Shown here: piece after piece, positions 46,440 through 57,836 of the stretch
Layout of the letters: the number at the start of each line of letters is the position of its first letter
How positions within the stretch are numbered: position 1 is the stretch's first letter
Source: Echinometra lucunter
Taxonomy: Eukaryota; Echinodermata; Echinoidea; Camarodonta; Echinometridae
Assembly: GCA_029962745.1 (NCBI GenBank)
Contig: CM057154.1
Span: forward strand, 2,192,531-2,256,530
Length of the DNA stretch: 64,000 bases
Direction: 5' to 3'
Translations under genes and position numbers: made by a program
Notes under the pieces: model-generated
Seen by the model: only the letters and a program-made list of their open reading frames with translations
Databases searched by the model: none
Told to the model about the DNA's origin: nothing

Positions 46440-47225
46440 GACCAATTTCACACGCAAGAGGGCAGCAGACTGTTCGACACAGTTCGACATACTGCGGTGG
46501 GCGCTCCAACTTTTATAGTACACAAGTCAATAGCGCGTTATGTACATTCGTTCGATTTTTTTTTTGTCTTTTTGACCAGTATATGCAGATTTATTTCAAT
46601 ATTTGCAATGAGAAATTATCAGGAAAGTTCAGGTCACAGCTGTGCGGTGCTCAAATGCCACAAGAATTAGAGAAAGTTTAAAAACTGGAAGCTAACTGAG
46701 TGCGAAATTCACTCGCTTTTGACTCATGAAGCCTGTTTGTGTGAGAAGCCGTACTCCCTACACAGGTTTCCGTAAGCAATGTGAAGAAATTCGTCGCCAG
46801 TGGGTAAAAACATCAACAGAAAGGAATTGGAAGTCAAGAAACATTATCATTATGTTCTTTGGCGTAAAATTTAATGAGTGAAAACATGACTTTGTAAACA
46901 GGGTAAGATTTAGGGCTCCCGTTTACTACGGCTTCTGTGCTGCAATCGAACTTTTACTGACAAAACTAAGTTGAAAAACAATCGAAAGTACAAAAATACA
47001 TCATACCTTCATCCGTCAGATATGACCATTGTCTTACCTCATCACCCATGTATCCATGCTTTATTTTATTGATCTAGAATAAAGTAAATGGAACAATATC
47101 GGGGCATATCTCACATCTTACATTCATTTTGTACACAGAGCCAATCGAGGTCAGCGCGCTTGCCCACCGCAGCAATGGCGTCGCCGACAGAGGGCCAAAT
47201 ACATAAACCGGAGGTGAAATTGGTC
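46440..47225 (+). mobile_element. TIR element with decayed THAP-domain exon
   Basis: The ends GACCAATTTCAC and GTGAAATTGGTC are inverted and flanked by TATA on both sides; copy C has the empty site (CTTATAATG near 34,850). Inside, one frame from about 46,629 reads SSGHSCAVLKCHKN, stop, then KNWKLTECEIHSLLTHEACL and CEKPYSLHRFP. Another frame from about 46,780 reads CEEIRRQWVKTSTERNWKSR. Together these follow the C2CH pattern and RRQWVK...W segment of THAP zinc fingers, broken by a stop and a frameshift. THAP domains are common in P- and Kolobok-type transposases. A GTAAGATTT donor-like site lies just after. Confidence 0.6.
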
Positions 47226-47246
47226 TATACTGCATGCATAATAAGT

Positions 47247-47284
47247 CACGTGAATCGGTGGGAATTCCCAAGTACCATAAATGG
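47247..47284 (+). promoter_or_regulatory. TRIM copy D promoter module (E-box + kappaB + CArG)
   Basis: CACGTG at 47,247-47,252, GGGAATTCCC at 47,260-47,269 and CCATAAATGG at 47,275-47,284 are all perfect. The THAP-bearing TIR element ends only 22 bases upstream of the E-box. Confidence 0.65.
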
Positions 47285-47754
47285 ATCACTCTGCTGTAGC
47301 TGTGAATTGTATTGAAAGAAATATCAGTTCTCTTTTGTTAGATTGCGCACTTGTTGCATGTTAGTTGCATGGACTATGGAGTGTTCAACAATCACGCAGA
47401 AAACTACGGTTGAGGTGAACCCGGAAATGCTAATATAAAGTATTCTTTTTATTCTCACCGTCATTTACGTATTTCATCTAGTGAAATTTGATTAATGATT
47501 ATATTGTTGGATTTCGGTAAGTTTTTTTTCAAAACTTACTTTGTTGACATGCATACTGATGTCTTGTTCTATAACTTAATGAAAAATCGTAAAAGGACCA
47601 ACAAGCTTTCATCGTGCTCACACAACTTGGAAGTGAAATATAAATATGCTGCTGAAAGCAAAAGTGATTAAACATGTTAAATGTAAATATCACAAGCAGA
47701 AATTTATTTGGTGAATGTCGTACATCAGAATTAACGTAATGAGAGCTGCAGTAG

Positions 47755-47980
47755 TTAAAGGAGAATGCAATCCAGGTATCACTGTGGTTTAGCGAATAGA
47801 GATGAACAAGAAAGATAAACAGTGACTCGAGGATCCCTATAACAGGAATTTGCTTAAACTTTCAAAATTCATAACTCTTGAACAGATTGTCTGATTTTGC
47901 TCAAACTTTCAGTGTTTATCTGTCTTGTCCATCTCTATTCACTAAAAGCACACTGATGCCTGAGTTGCATTCTCCTTTAA
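47755..47980. mobile_element. TTAA-flanked fold-back MITE
   Basis: The 218-base element (47,759-47,976) begins AGGAGAATGCAA and ends TTGCATTCTCCT, flanked by TTAA on both sides. The inverted repeat continues inward with few mismatches, so most of the element is a hairpin. Copies C and E have a single site with no insert. TTAA duplications are typical of piggyBac-type and Kolobok-type movers; which one applies is not clear. Confidence 0.8.
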
Positions 47981-48096
47981 GTTAGGATTATGTTAATGTT
48001 GCATCATAGGGTTATATACAGTTTGACAGAATTTGGAAAAAAAAATTGAGAGGTGTATGCATTATGCAGTACTTTTATTCATTCTATCTTCATTTT

Positions 48097-49814
48097 TAGG
48101 TGGTCTGTCATCTTTGACAGATCACCTTTTGATTTCGTCAAAATTTTCTTTATTAGGTGGTCTGTCATCTTTGACAGATCACCTTTTAATTTCGTCAGAA
48201 TTTTCCTTATATTTATTTTTTCCACCCACTTTTTTGTGCACTCGAAATCTCAGAATCGGCTGGTTCAAATTGCATGAAATTTCGGTCAGTTATCAATCGT
48301 AATAAGATCTCGCGGTTCCAATTATTTTCATGTTCATCGGGTCATCGTGACGTCATCCAGGCGCCATTTTGTGAAAATCACCTTAGCGTCATATCTTCAT
48401 AACGGATGGTCATTTCTCAATTATATTTGGCATGATTAAAGTTAATTTAAATCCAATAAATTTCAGATACACTGACGCGCGTCAGCGCGTGCGCAAAAAT
48501 TAAAAATGCTCAGAATCGAGTCAAATTTATTTTGCATGCGTTTCAGGCCATTTAAGCATTTCAAAAATTTGTGCGCGTCCGCGCGCGCATCATACGCGCG
48601 CGCAGGTCCTAAATAATGTAAAAACGCCGTTTTTCACTTGATTTGCATTTCTGACAATTTTCTTAACAATTTCCATTAATTTAAAACTGATTTCGACTAA
48701 CCATAAGGTCGCACGCGCGCGCCAAATTTCAAAATCCGTGCGCGCGTCTTTCCGGCAAATAATGTAAAAACACGCAAAACCATGCTCTTCTAAAATCCAC
48801 CAAAGTTCCTCAGAATGCATAGAGACCCCCAATTTTTTTTTTCCATATTCTGAAAGCTTATGAGTTGTAGATATGAATCCATGACAAAATTTTACTCTTT
48901 CGATGCTACGACGTCATCCTATTCTTATGTGAACTCAAAATTTTGATTTTTAATTTTTGACCTTAATTGTTTTGCCTTTAACCGAGACTATCTCGCTTAT
49001 TATTTGCCGATTTTCGGCGAGATTTCGATATGTTGTACCTGAGACAATTCTCTAGAAATATATTACTCATTGTTACTCATTTTGATGACGTCATCATGGT
49101 CTAAATTTACGATTAAAGGTACAATGTCAATTTTTCTCATTTTACGTGTATTCTCTATGGGACATGATCTTTACGTAATTCTTGATTATACATTCTCGTC
49201 TTCTTTGATCAGCATCTCCATTATTTCTGCTTGATTTTCACCGAACTTCAAGTATGTTGTAGCTGAGAAAATTCTCTATATTAGACGTCCATATGTTTTT
49301 ATCTAGATGTCAGAAACATGTCGAAATTTTAACTGGAAAATATGATATTAGAATTTCGTTTTCCATCTACTGTTATCTCTATGAGCTGTTTTCAGGTATA
49401 ACCTTAAAGCACTTGCCTCACATGCTCAAGATCCCTGGTTCGAGTCCCAGAGGGGGACGGGGAGGGGGGGGGGGACTTTTTTTTCCTTTTGCTTTCTTCT
49501 TACATTTTATATTACTATCCTCTTTAACTATGATTACATATACAGTCACAGTCAATGAAACAAACTGCCTGATTTTGGCCTGTTATGACTATTGCAATGC
49601 AGTGCACAGTAGTTTCTGTACAACCCTATAGAAAGTCTGATTAGATAAGGTGAATTAAAGCTTTGGATCACCTTTTCACTATGCTGCGGTATCAAATTAT
49701 CCAATTTCTATGACGTTAGTCTCCTATCGAGACGTAAAAATTTTATCAATAGTCTTTACCAACGACTTTATCACTATCCATGTCGAAACGTAAAAGATGC
49801 CGACAGACCACCTA
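48097..49814. mobile_element. TA-flanked 1.7 kb non-autonomous DNA element
   Basis: GGTGGTCTGTC (48,099) and GACAGACCACC (ending 49,812) are inverted ends bounded by TA, which is typical of Tc1/mariner-like insertion. The left 57 bases are tandemly duplicated. The interior has GCGCGCG-rich tracts (48,475-48,740) and no transposase frame. A tRNA-like 3' half with a perfect B box (GGTTCGAGTCC, 49,437-49,447) and a following G run suggests a nested SINE fragment. Copies C and E lack the insert. Confidence 0.7.
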
Positions 49815-49895
49815 ATTCGTTATGTGACGAATTCAAATGTCTCGTTTTTTTGGTTTTTTTTTTTTTTTTTTGTTTGAAAATCCAGATCCTTGATA

Positions 49896-51887
49896 ATGGA
49901 AGGCGATCTTAAGCATACCATTACTCAAAGCCTAGAGTGTCCAGTATGTTTAAATATCTTCAACGATCCCAAGATCCTGTTGTGTTCTCACACCTACTGC
50001 AAGGGCTGTCTGGAACGCCTCCTGGAATGCACCGATGCCGACCACAAACTACGTTGTCCAGTCTGCAGAGGGGAAACCAAAGTGCCAGATGGAGATGTAA
50101 ACCAGCTACAGACCAACCTAGCTCTAATGTCCCTCGTAGAGGATGTAAAAAACCAAAGTCAGGTTTGTACCAATTGTGAATCGGGAGATAAATCCCATGC
50201 TGTTGTTTACTGTCAAGATTGCGGTAAATATCTTTGCATCGAATGTCACAAGGCGCATTCTCTTTGGAAAGGGTTCATTGGTCATGAGGTCGTGGCTATG
50301 GATCAGATCACTTCAGGAAAAGTTTTGCTGAGGAGACGCCGTAAGTGCAAGAAACACCCCAACGAGAGCGAGGAATGCTTCTGTTCTGAATGCCGCAAGT
50401 ATGTCTGCTTTAGATGTGGTGTCATGGACCATGGGAATAAGGGTCATCAAATCATTGAAGCATCGGTCCATGAAAGCGACCACAAGAAGATCGTGGATGA
50501 CCTGAAATCTAAGGCTGATAAGAAGCAAGCTACTATTCAGGTGTACATTGACTTCATCAACGAAAGGAAAGATCGTATGGACAACGTCGCGACGCAACGC
50601 GTAAAGGATGTCACGAAGGCTTACGAAGAAGCTGTTCGACAGTTGGGAGAAAAAAAGGAGGCCCTGGTGGGTCAGATAGAGAGGAGGAAAGAGGATGTGA
50701 AGAAAGAACTAGACGCTATGAAAGAAACGGCTGAAAAACAAATCAGTCACATGACAGCCATGACTGACCTGATATCTAATGGGATGAAGATACCGCTAGA
50801 GATGGAGGCCTTGGCTGCACACGACACACTTTGCCAAGAATTACAAGCGGCCCTTGAACGAGAAGATCCTGACCACGAAGAGCCTATGAAAACAACCACG
50901 GTTGGAGAAAGTTTCACCTTCCAAAGAAATGTGGGGAAGGATGAGATAGGTCTTGGTAAAATGATGACATGGGAAGTCAAAGACATAGAGCTGACTAAGG
51001 ATTGTATGAATTGCACAGCTGCTACTCCAGACGGTAGAGTGGCAGTGGGATATCATGCAGGAGGAATCAAAATCTTCTGTACTGATGGTCAAACGTTACA
51101 GAAGACGGTGCTCAAGGATATCAGCATCATGGAAGTAGAATCCCTATCTGATGGTCGGTATGTTGTACGTAATACGTCCAACAATTTCTCACTTTACACA
51201 TCAGAGTGGGGGAAGCTCGATGTAACTTTCGAGACTTTGAGTAATGATGATGGTGGCGTCGGAAGCCTCGCTGTAGACAGTGATGATCAGATCTATGTGA
51301 GCTATAGGAAACCAAAGAAGATCCAGGTATTCTCACCAGCAGGTGGGATGGCGATCAGGGAGATACCATGTGATGGGTATGAACCTGAGCAAATCACGGC
51401 TCATCATGACTTATTAATCATTAAGTTTGCTCACACAGTGAGGATCATCGACAGAGCAGGCAATGAAAAACACAGGGTAGAGAAATCAACCATTTACCCA
51501 TACCCTACCGTGACTCGGAGTAATTCAATCCTGATCGCTTGGATCAAGCACAAAGATGGATTAGTCAGTATCAACGAGTACACCAACGAGCTGAAACACA
51601 TCCAGACCCTCATCTCTGATCACAAGATTGAGAAGCCTGAGAGACACTGGTACTATCTACAGGAGTTCAGATCAGGAGAGATCGCCTTCTGCACCCCAGA
51701 CAGGCTTTACATATTTCACAAGCAGGTATTACCGAATGGAACGACAAATGCAGGAGTCGTCATAGAATCAGATTCGTCAGATGGAGGAATTTCAGATGAA
51801 GAATCTGAGAAAGAACTGGTCATGTCAGATGAAGAATATGATGAAGGAGGTGATGAAGAAGAATCCGATATCGATCCCGATGACTGA
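49896..51887 (+). CDS. TRIM family protein, copy D (full length)
   Basis: The product is 663 residues with the same architecture as copy C: RING, B-box 1, B-box 2, coiled coil, NHL-like propeller and acidic tail. All zinc ligands are intact; RING changes include Gly-to-Asp at residue 47 and Leu-to-Arg at 53, neither a ligand. B-box 1 has the CIECHKAHSLWKGF variant of copy B, while the tail and RHWYYLQEF segment match copy C, so the gene is a mosaic. It is expected to be an E3 ubiquitin ligase by family. The extra intron insertions could affect splicing or expression, but the coding exon is under no visible decay. Confidence 0.92.
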   Translation: MEGDLKHTITQSLECPVCLNIFNDPKILLCSHTYCKGCLERLLECTDADHKLRCPVCRGETKVPDGDVNQLQTNLALMSLVEDVKNQSQVCTNCESGDKSHAVVYCQDCGKYLCIECHKAHSLWKGFIGHEVVAMDQITSGKVLLRRRRKCKKHPNESEECFCSECRKYVCFRCGVMDHGNKGHQIIEASVHESDHKKIVDDLKSKADKKQATIQVYIDFINERKDRMDNVATQRVKDVTKAYEEAVRQLGEKKEALVGQIERRKEDVKKELDAMKETAEKQISHMTAMTDLISNGMKIPLEMEALAAHDTLCQELQAALEREDPDHEEPMKTTTVGESFTFQRNVGKDEIGLGKMMTWEVKDIELTKDCMNCTAATPDGRVAVGYHAGGIKIFCTDGQTLQKTVLKDISIMEVESLSDGRYVVRNTSNNFSLYTSEWGKLDVTFETLSNDDGGVGSLAVDSDDQIYVSYRKPKKIQVFSPAGGMAIREIPCDGYEPEQITAHHDLLIIKFAHTVRIIDRAGNEKHRVEKSTIYPYPTVTRSNSILIAWIKHKDGLVSINEYTNELKHIQTLISDHKIEKPERHWYYLQEFRSGEIAFCTPDRLYIFHKQVLPNGTTNAGVVIESDSSDGGISDEESEKELVMSDEEYDEGGDEEESDIDPDD

Positions 51888-52740
51888 TGAGTTAGCTCTC
51901 TTGTCTGTTCCATCTTTATAACATGGAATCTGACACTGACTAAGCTAATGTAGAACGTATTAGACCTATCCATGCTAAGCAGTGGGAAGTATATTGTCCA
52001 ACCACCAATTTGCCCTAAACGTATAAACATAAGAGTACAGTATTATTTTGGTGGATATTCAAAGTATTTCTAGGTACATTGTGCATAACTTCGATTCTAG
52101 AGAAAAAATGGAGACGGTTGTTATTCATGACGACTTTCCTGCCTTCGTTCATCTTACGAACACTTACACTGCCGTTAATAATGATGACTGTCTGGGACTT
52201 TCCGTTACAAAATTGTCATAAATACGCAAATAATACGCATTACATAGAAGAGCCATTTTCTCTAACATGTCACACATACCACATTTTAAATGTTCTTTGA
52301 CTTCAAATAATAAAATTCGTATTACATGATCATTCCGTGTGAACAGCTTCATTGTATACCGTATACACCAGCGTGCATACAAACGTATCTTTAAATGTAT
52401 TTTCTGTTAAAAGAAAGCTGTATTTAATAATAAGCACAGGTAAATTATTGTGCTATTACAATCAGAGGGTTATGTGAGGACCATTCTCATCTGCTATGTC
52501 AGGAATATTAATTTGACAAAATATTGAATGCTTCTCATAACGAAGTTTTAACTTCTGATGACTCTTGATGACTTCTGATGACTGCTGTTAACCGTATGTA
52601 TAATCATTGAGGAATCAAATAATTCAGAACTAAGAAAAAAAATAACTATAGCTAAATTCGGGTTCGGCTTTTTCTGTTACACACTTTATATGAAAAAGAG
52701 ATATTTAAGTTATTATAAAAACGAAAAAATCACGAAAAAG
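51888..52740. other. 3' flank of TRIM copy D
   Basis: Collinear with 37,521-38,460 apart from a deletion of about 88 bases near 52,453. No gene. Confidence 0.55.
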
Positions 52741-52768
52741 CCCCCCCCCCCACCCCCCATCACAAAGA

Positions 52769-54500
52769 TCGACCAGGGTGACCAGACGTCCCGTATTTTA
52801 CGGGACTGCCCCGTATTAGAACTATTTGTCCCGCGTCCCATTCGATCTTCCCCGGGACGCAGTTTTGTCCCGTATTTCAAACTCTGTTGAAACAAGGGGA
52901 TATTTAGCCACAAAAAGGTAATATACTATATTTAGAAATGATGCATAAGGAAGTAGAAATATTTTTTTTTAAATTGCTCGCTCACTTTGCTCTCTCGCTT
53001 AGTTTTGAAAGTTCTTTATACTTGGGCAAACACCACAGTCTGCAAGAACACCACAGTTTACTAGAAGATATCATTATATAGTTATATATGATAATACATT
53101 ATATTTTATTCAAAGAATGAGCTTGGACGTTAGACTGCTATTAACTTCCCTGTGCTCCCATCAGCCCTTAAATTGCTTGAAACCTCTAGCCCCTATTATC
53201 GAATCCTTAATCCATTCATGAAAGAAATTATTTGAAGTTTAAATTTGACCAGCTTTTTTTCTTCAAAATTTGCAATACCAGTATTTTCATTTATTGCTAC
53301 ATTTTCTCATAAGAAGGCACGTATTTGAAATGAATATGAATGGACAGAAAGTTTGTTGGGAAGTTAAAAAGTTGCCACTTCGTATGCAAAAGCAGTGATT
53401 TTGAGCTTTCCATTGTGTTGCCTATTTAAGGATTTAAATGCTTACTTTCCCTTTTAAAAGATTTCAGCATCAAATGACAAATACTGACGCAACGAAAATG
53501 GGCACAAAACGTGTGGAATGATACTTTTTGCTCTTTCTGCTCAGGTATTTGAAATGGGCTCTGCATCAAAGGTTATAGGGCCAAACCACACAATGTGGAA
53601 TTCTGTCACGTATTGATTGATTTTTATATTAAAAGGTAGGGGCAAAAAATCTGGAAACCACTGAGGTCTTCCACACTAGAAGTACCTTCGGTACCTCCTT
53701 TTAAAGAGAAGGTCACCCATTGAATGGGAAAGGAAAACGAAAGGTACTGATCTGCTAGGAATAATACTATTTTTATTCTCTCCCTTTTCCTATCAAACTA
53801 AGAATAAATACTGTAGTTTAAGAACTGGTTGATTACAAAAGTAATAGGAAGTAAATAGATATTTTGGCCTACAAATTAAAGTTATGGTATATAATTGCAA
53901 AATTATATATGCTTGGCCATGTTGGCAGGAAACAGATGGCGGGGAGGGGATCAATAAAGTGATCCTTGAATGCATTTTATTTTAACACAAATCACAGTAT
54001 ACAACCATTGGCCATGAAAGGATAATCGATATTACATTTACATGTCTGTTTTTTGTTGAAGTTTTACGAACGTGCAAACACCTTTCTAAACAATATCCCC
54101 CTTTAAAACTTTTGTGTCTGAAAGATAATCTTGCCAGGGAGCAACAGCTGTTGGGTATTTTTCTGAAGGGGATCAATTCACTTATTCGAATTCGTTTATT
54201 CATTATTTTTGTAATCAAATTGACAGTATAATTTCTTTGTCACTGAAAACCTGGTCGATAATACTTCTTACAATACTATGCATCTACTGCAGTCGAGAAT
54301 TCCTGTATGCTACGCTTTCCCCTTCTGAGAATACCTCTGTTTATCTACTTTTAGAGAGGCAAAATATTTAATTTCAAATTGTGTATCAATTCTCCGAAGT
54401 TTTGCTCGCTCCTTCGCTTATCTCCCTATATATGCCCCGCTCTGCACAACCTTTGCCTTGAAATGTCCCGTATTTCAAATTCAAAAGCTGGTCACACTGC
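52769..54500. mobile_element. Putative hAT-like element, second copy
   Basis: Homologue of 38,490-40,613 with the same CAGGGTGACCAGACGTCCCG start, but without the SINE insertion. Confidence 0.35.
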
Positions 54501-54501
54501 C

Positions 54502-54716
54502 CACGAGCTCGACACTACGCGATGCGATTTTGACCTGGTGTCGAGCTCGTGGGCGTGGTGTCGAGCTCGTGGGTGAAGTGTCGGGCTCGTGGGCCTTATT
54601 TGTTTAACGGTGTTGAGCTCAAGGGGGCCTTGTTCACTTAGTGTCTAGCTCATGGGCCGTATGACCCGTGGGTTTATGACTCGTGGCTCTTTTTTTCAGT
54701 GTCTAGCTCGTGGGCA
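54502..54716. repeat. 20-base minisatellite, second copy
   Basis: The GTGTCGAGCTCGTGGGC array as at 40,614, with a similar number of units. Confidence 0.75.
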
Positions 54717-54794
54717 GGGGCGTAGACAGCGGGGGGGGGGGGGGGGTGAGGGGTATTGAATTAACATGTTTAGAAATGATAAGAACAGCAAAAA

Positions 54795-54799
54795 TGATA

Positions 54800-54834
<35 letters not shown>

Positions 54835-54907
54835 AAAAATGATAGTAACAATGATAATAATAACAATAATAATAATAATGATAATAATAACAATAACAAT
54901 AATAATG

Positions 54908-54947
<40 letters not shown>

Positions 54948-55020
54948 TAATAATGATAATAATATTATAATAATTAGTAATGTATTATTGTCGTTATGCT
55001 TATGATAATAATAAGAGTTA
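54795..55020. repeat. (AAT)n microsatellite array, second copy
   Basis: Homologous to 40,996-41,240, somewhat shorter. Confidence 0.9.
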
Positions 55021-55277
55021 TCATTATCATCATCGGTAATGTGACCGAAATGTTCATTACTATCATAACTATAGCGATCATTATTCTGATTTATATAGTA
55101 TTACTTTTGGGTAATTTCGGCGCCGTCACAGTTTTTCTGAAGTGGTGTAACAACAAAATTTTATTTTAAAAAAAAGATTGATAGCGTGATGCAAATATGC
55201 AATAATGTGTGTCAGTCCATATTCTATATTCGTTTGTCACGGTGCGTATATCTTCTGTTTATGTCTGTGCATTCGGG

Positions 55278-55610
55278 CATTGGCGTAAATCCCGTGGGAT
55301 GGGGGGATATATCCCCCTCACTTTTTTGAGAGGGGGAATGGCGTGTACAAATATCCCCCACTTTTTAAGGAAAAAATGATATTTGAATAAATCAGTTAGT
55401 AAAATTTGAATAATCTGTCAATAACAACCATCATATTTTAGAATTTTTATTTGAAAATGCGATTGAAAACCAGAAAAGTGGTTATTTTTCACTCGCTCGC
55501 TTCGCTCGCTCATCATATTTTAGAATTTCTATTTGAAAATGCAATTAAAAAACAGAAAATTAGTTATTTTTGGCTCACTCGCTCGCAAAATAAAAATTAA
55601 AATGTGTGTA
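55278..55610. repeat. 82-base unit repeat, two units
   Basis: Homologous to 41,515-41,910 but with one tandem unit fewer. A (GT)n run follows at about 55,625-55,670. Confidence 0.7.
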
Positions 55611-55631
55611 AGGGGATCTGAGTTTGTGTGT

Positions 55632-55669
<38 letters not shown>

Positions 55670-55676
55670 TTGAGTA

Positions 55677-55960
55677 AAATACGGTCTCATCGTTTTTATA
55701 CATGCAATGTAACTCCGTCCATATCCAGTTAGAAAATGAAATATGTCCAGGAGAGAGAAAGAAAAATGTTACTACCTGAATGAAAGAAGGTGGAACATTG
55801 AGAAACGGTGGATGGGGGGAGCAGTAATGTCTATGGGTGAAAGAGAGGAGAAAAGCGATAGAAACTGCATTGGCGGAAAGAAAAATCACTTTATTCAGAT
55901 AAGGAGAGAAAGTGAAAGAGAAAGATACATTTAAAAAGTGAGAGAAACTGGAATAGAAAC
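55677..55960. repeat. Conserved TRIM-unit block
   Basis: Same ordered motifs as 41,968-42,260; the poly-G run is reduced to six. Confidence 0.5.
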
Positions 55961-56376
55961 CATGCATTTTCCCCCTAAAATGAAAATAAACACGTCATAC
56001 AGTTTGTCCCCCCCCCCCAAAAAAAAGAGAATACGATGGGCATGTGAGTATCAATTGTAAAAGAAATCATTTTGCAATATGTAAATGTATTGTAGATTAT
56101 GAAATTATAACTATTTCTCTCCCCGTCATTGAAGACCCTGTCTGATTCGGTCCAGTAGTCACGAAGAAAAAAATAGGGATTTCTGTAAGTCCTACCGGCG
56201 TCCAAGTTTGAACAAAAGGGACCCTCAAATCACCATACAAATCACACTCCTCTTTGAATGTTTATTTGTTCTATGGTTGTCATGGCATCAGATTGTTTAT
56301 TATCACAGTTTTCATCAGTGTTGTTGTTTTTCTGTTGTTGCAAATGAAGGGAATTTGGTTATGTTTATGGTTGTAG
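55961..56376. other. Intergenic, no gene
   Basis: Collinear with 42,261-42,700. Nothing recognised. Confidence 0.35.
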
Positions 56377-57115
56377 AGGTGTCGTGGTCTAGTATGTCAC
56401 CGGACTGTAGATATCGTGGTCCCAGTTCAAATCCCTGCCGCGGCACTAAAGTCCTTTGGCAAGATATGAATCTACATTTGCCACTCTCCACCCGGGTGCT
56501 GAATGGGTACTCGGTAGGATGCGAAAGTCACTGTGATTGTTCAGCATTGTGAGCGCCTGCAAAAGGGGTATGGTGGCCCTGAAGTACGCTCGACAACAGG
56601 TCATGTGCGACGTGAATTTCGCATCTCAGGTCCTGAACTTTGCATCCCAAGTCGTGAAATTCACGACCCGCGATGCGAAATTCATGACCCGTGGCGCAAA
56701 CTTTGCATCCCAAGTCGTAAAATTCACGACCCGCGGTGCGAAATTCAGGACCCGTGGCGCAAACTTCGCATCCCAAGTCGTGAAATTTACGACCCGTGGT
56801 GCGAAATTCAGGACCCATGGCGCGAACTTCGCATCCCAGTCCTGAATTTCGCACCGCGTGCGTGAATTTCACGACTTGGGATGCAAAGTTTGCACCACGG
56901 GTCATGAATTTCATGACCTCGGATGCGAAGTTCAGGACCTGGGATGCTAAATTCACGCCGCACATCACCTGTTGTCGAGCGTACTTCCGGGCTACCATAA
57001 AGGGGCCTGCTGGAATGCTCCTAGGGAGTGGAGAAGGTGCATACAGAAATATGATATTTCTGTAAAGCGCTAAGAGACTCTCTTGGAGATGTGTTATAAA
57101 TTCAGAATACTGTTA
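56377..57115 (+). mobile_element. tRNA-type SINE split by a palindromic element, second copy
   Basis: Same nested structure as 42,703-43,375. The insert is at 56,569-56,998, flanked by AAAGGGG. Confidence 0.65.
56569..56998. mobile_element. Palindromic element, one 63-base unit longer
   Basis: This copy is 430 bases against 367 at 42,894, a difference of exactly one 63-base (21-codon) sub-repeat. Ends and flanking AAAGGGG are the same. Confidence 0.75.
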
Positions 57116-57625
57116 GGATTTATCGAAAACGAAATATATCATGAATGAGAAGATATGAGCAGTTTTCACAGTTTTTGAGATGTTGGCCATTTTGTAAGTT
57201 TAAATTTAGTGATTATAAGCAAAATAATGAGACTATCTAATAAGTGCCTTGCCTTGATCTTTTAAAGGAGTTTTTATTTACATATTCTGGAACAATCTTT
57301 GTTGAAATAGTATGCATAATTTTGAAAAGATATGTAAACTAGTCTCCTGTAAACAATATACTTTCATTTTGTAGATGCCAAGGAGATCTAATTGATGAAA
57401 GGTAGAGAAAGTTACCAATGACGTGCTTTACTAAACTCCCTGATCATTTGTGACTATTGGACTATAGCAATAATAATTACCTATGATGATACACCACTGC
57501 AATAACATGAATAACAATCATAGCAAATCAAACAGTGGCGTAACAGCCGGGGGGGGGGGCAGGGGGCAGAGTGCCCCCCCCTGAAGGATTTCAGCCGGAA
57601 AATCCACCAAACCACCGGGAAAAAA
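57116..57625. other. Intergenic, no gene
   Basis: Collinear with 43,376-43,875. Ends in G- and C-runs at 57,550-57,580. Confidence 0.35.
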
Positions 57626-57836
57626 TGAAAGGGAGGGAAAGGAAGAAAAAGGAAACGAGAAAGAAGAAAAGGAAGAAGAAGAAGAAAGGAAAAGAAAGAA
57701 GGAGAAAGGGAAAGAAAGAAGGAGAAAGGGAAAGGAAGAAGGAGAACGGGAAAGAAAAAAGGAAAAAGGGGAGAAAGAAGAAGAGAGAGATAGAGGGAAA
57801 AGAGGGAAAGGGGGAAAAAGAAAAAAACAAAGGGAA
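57626..57836. repeat. Polypurine tract, second copy
   Basis: GGGAAAGGAAGAAGGAGAA-type units, a few units shorter than 43,876-44,106. Confidence 0.85.

Larger units (their letters stand above)
47517..49885 (+). other. Enlarged 5'UTR intron of TRIM copy D
   Basis: The conserved GTAAGT donor (47,517) and TCCAG acceptor (ending 49,885) are kept, but the intron is about 2.37 kb, against about 0.37 kb in the others. Two insertions (47,759-47,976 and 48,099-49,812) account for nearly all of the difference. Confidence 0.65.

Noticed and set aside
47088..47315. 75-residue open frame conserved upstream of D and E
   Set aside because: It spans the right end of the THAP-bearing TIR element and the promoter module; conservation comes from recent segment duplication, and C lacks it.
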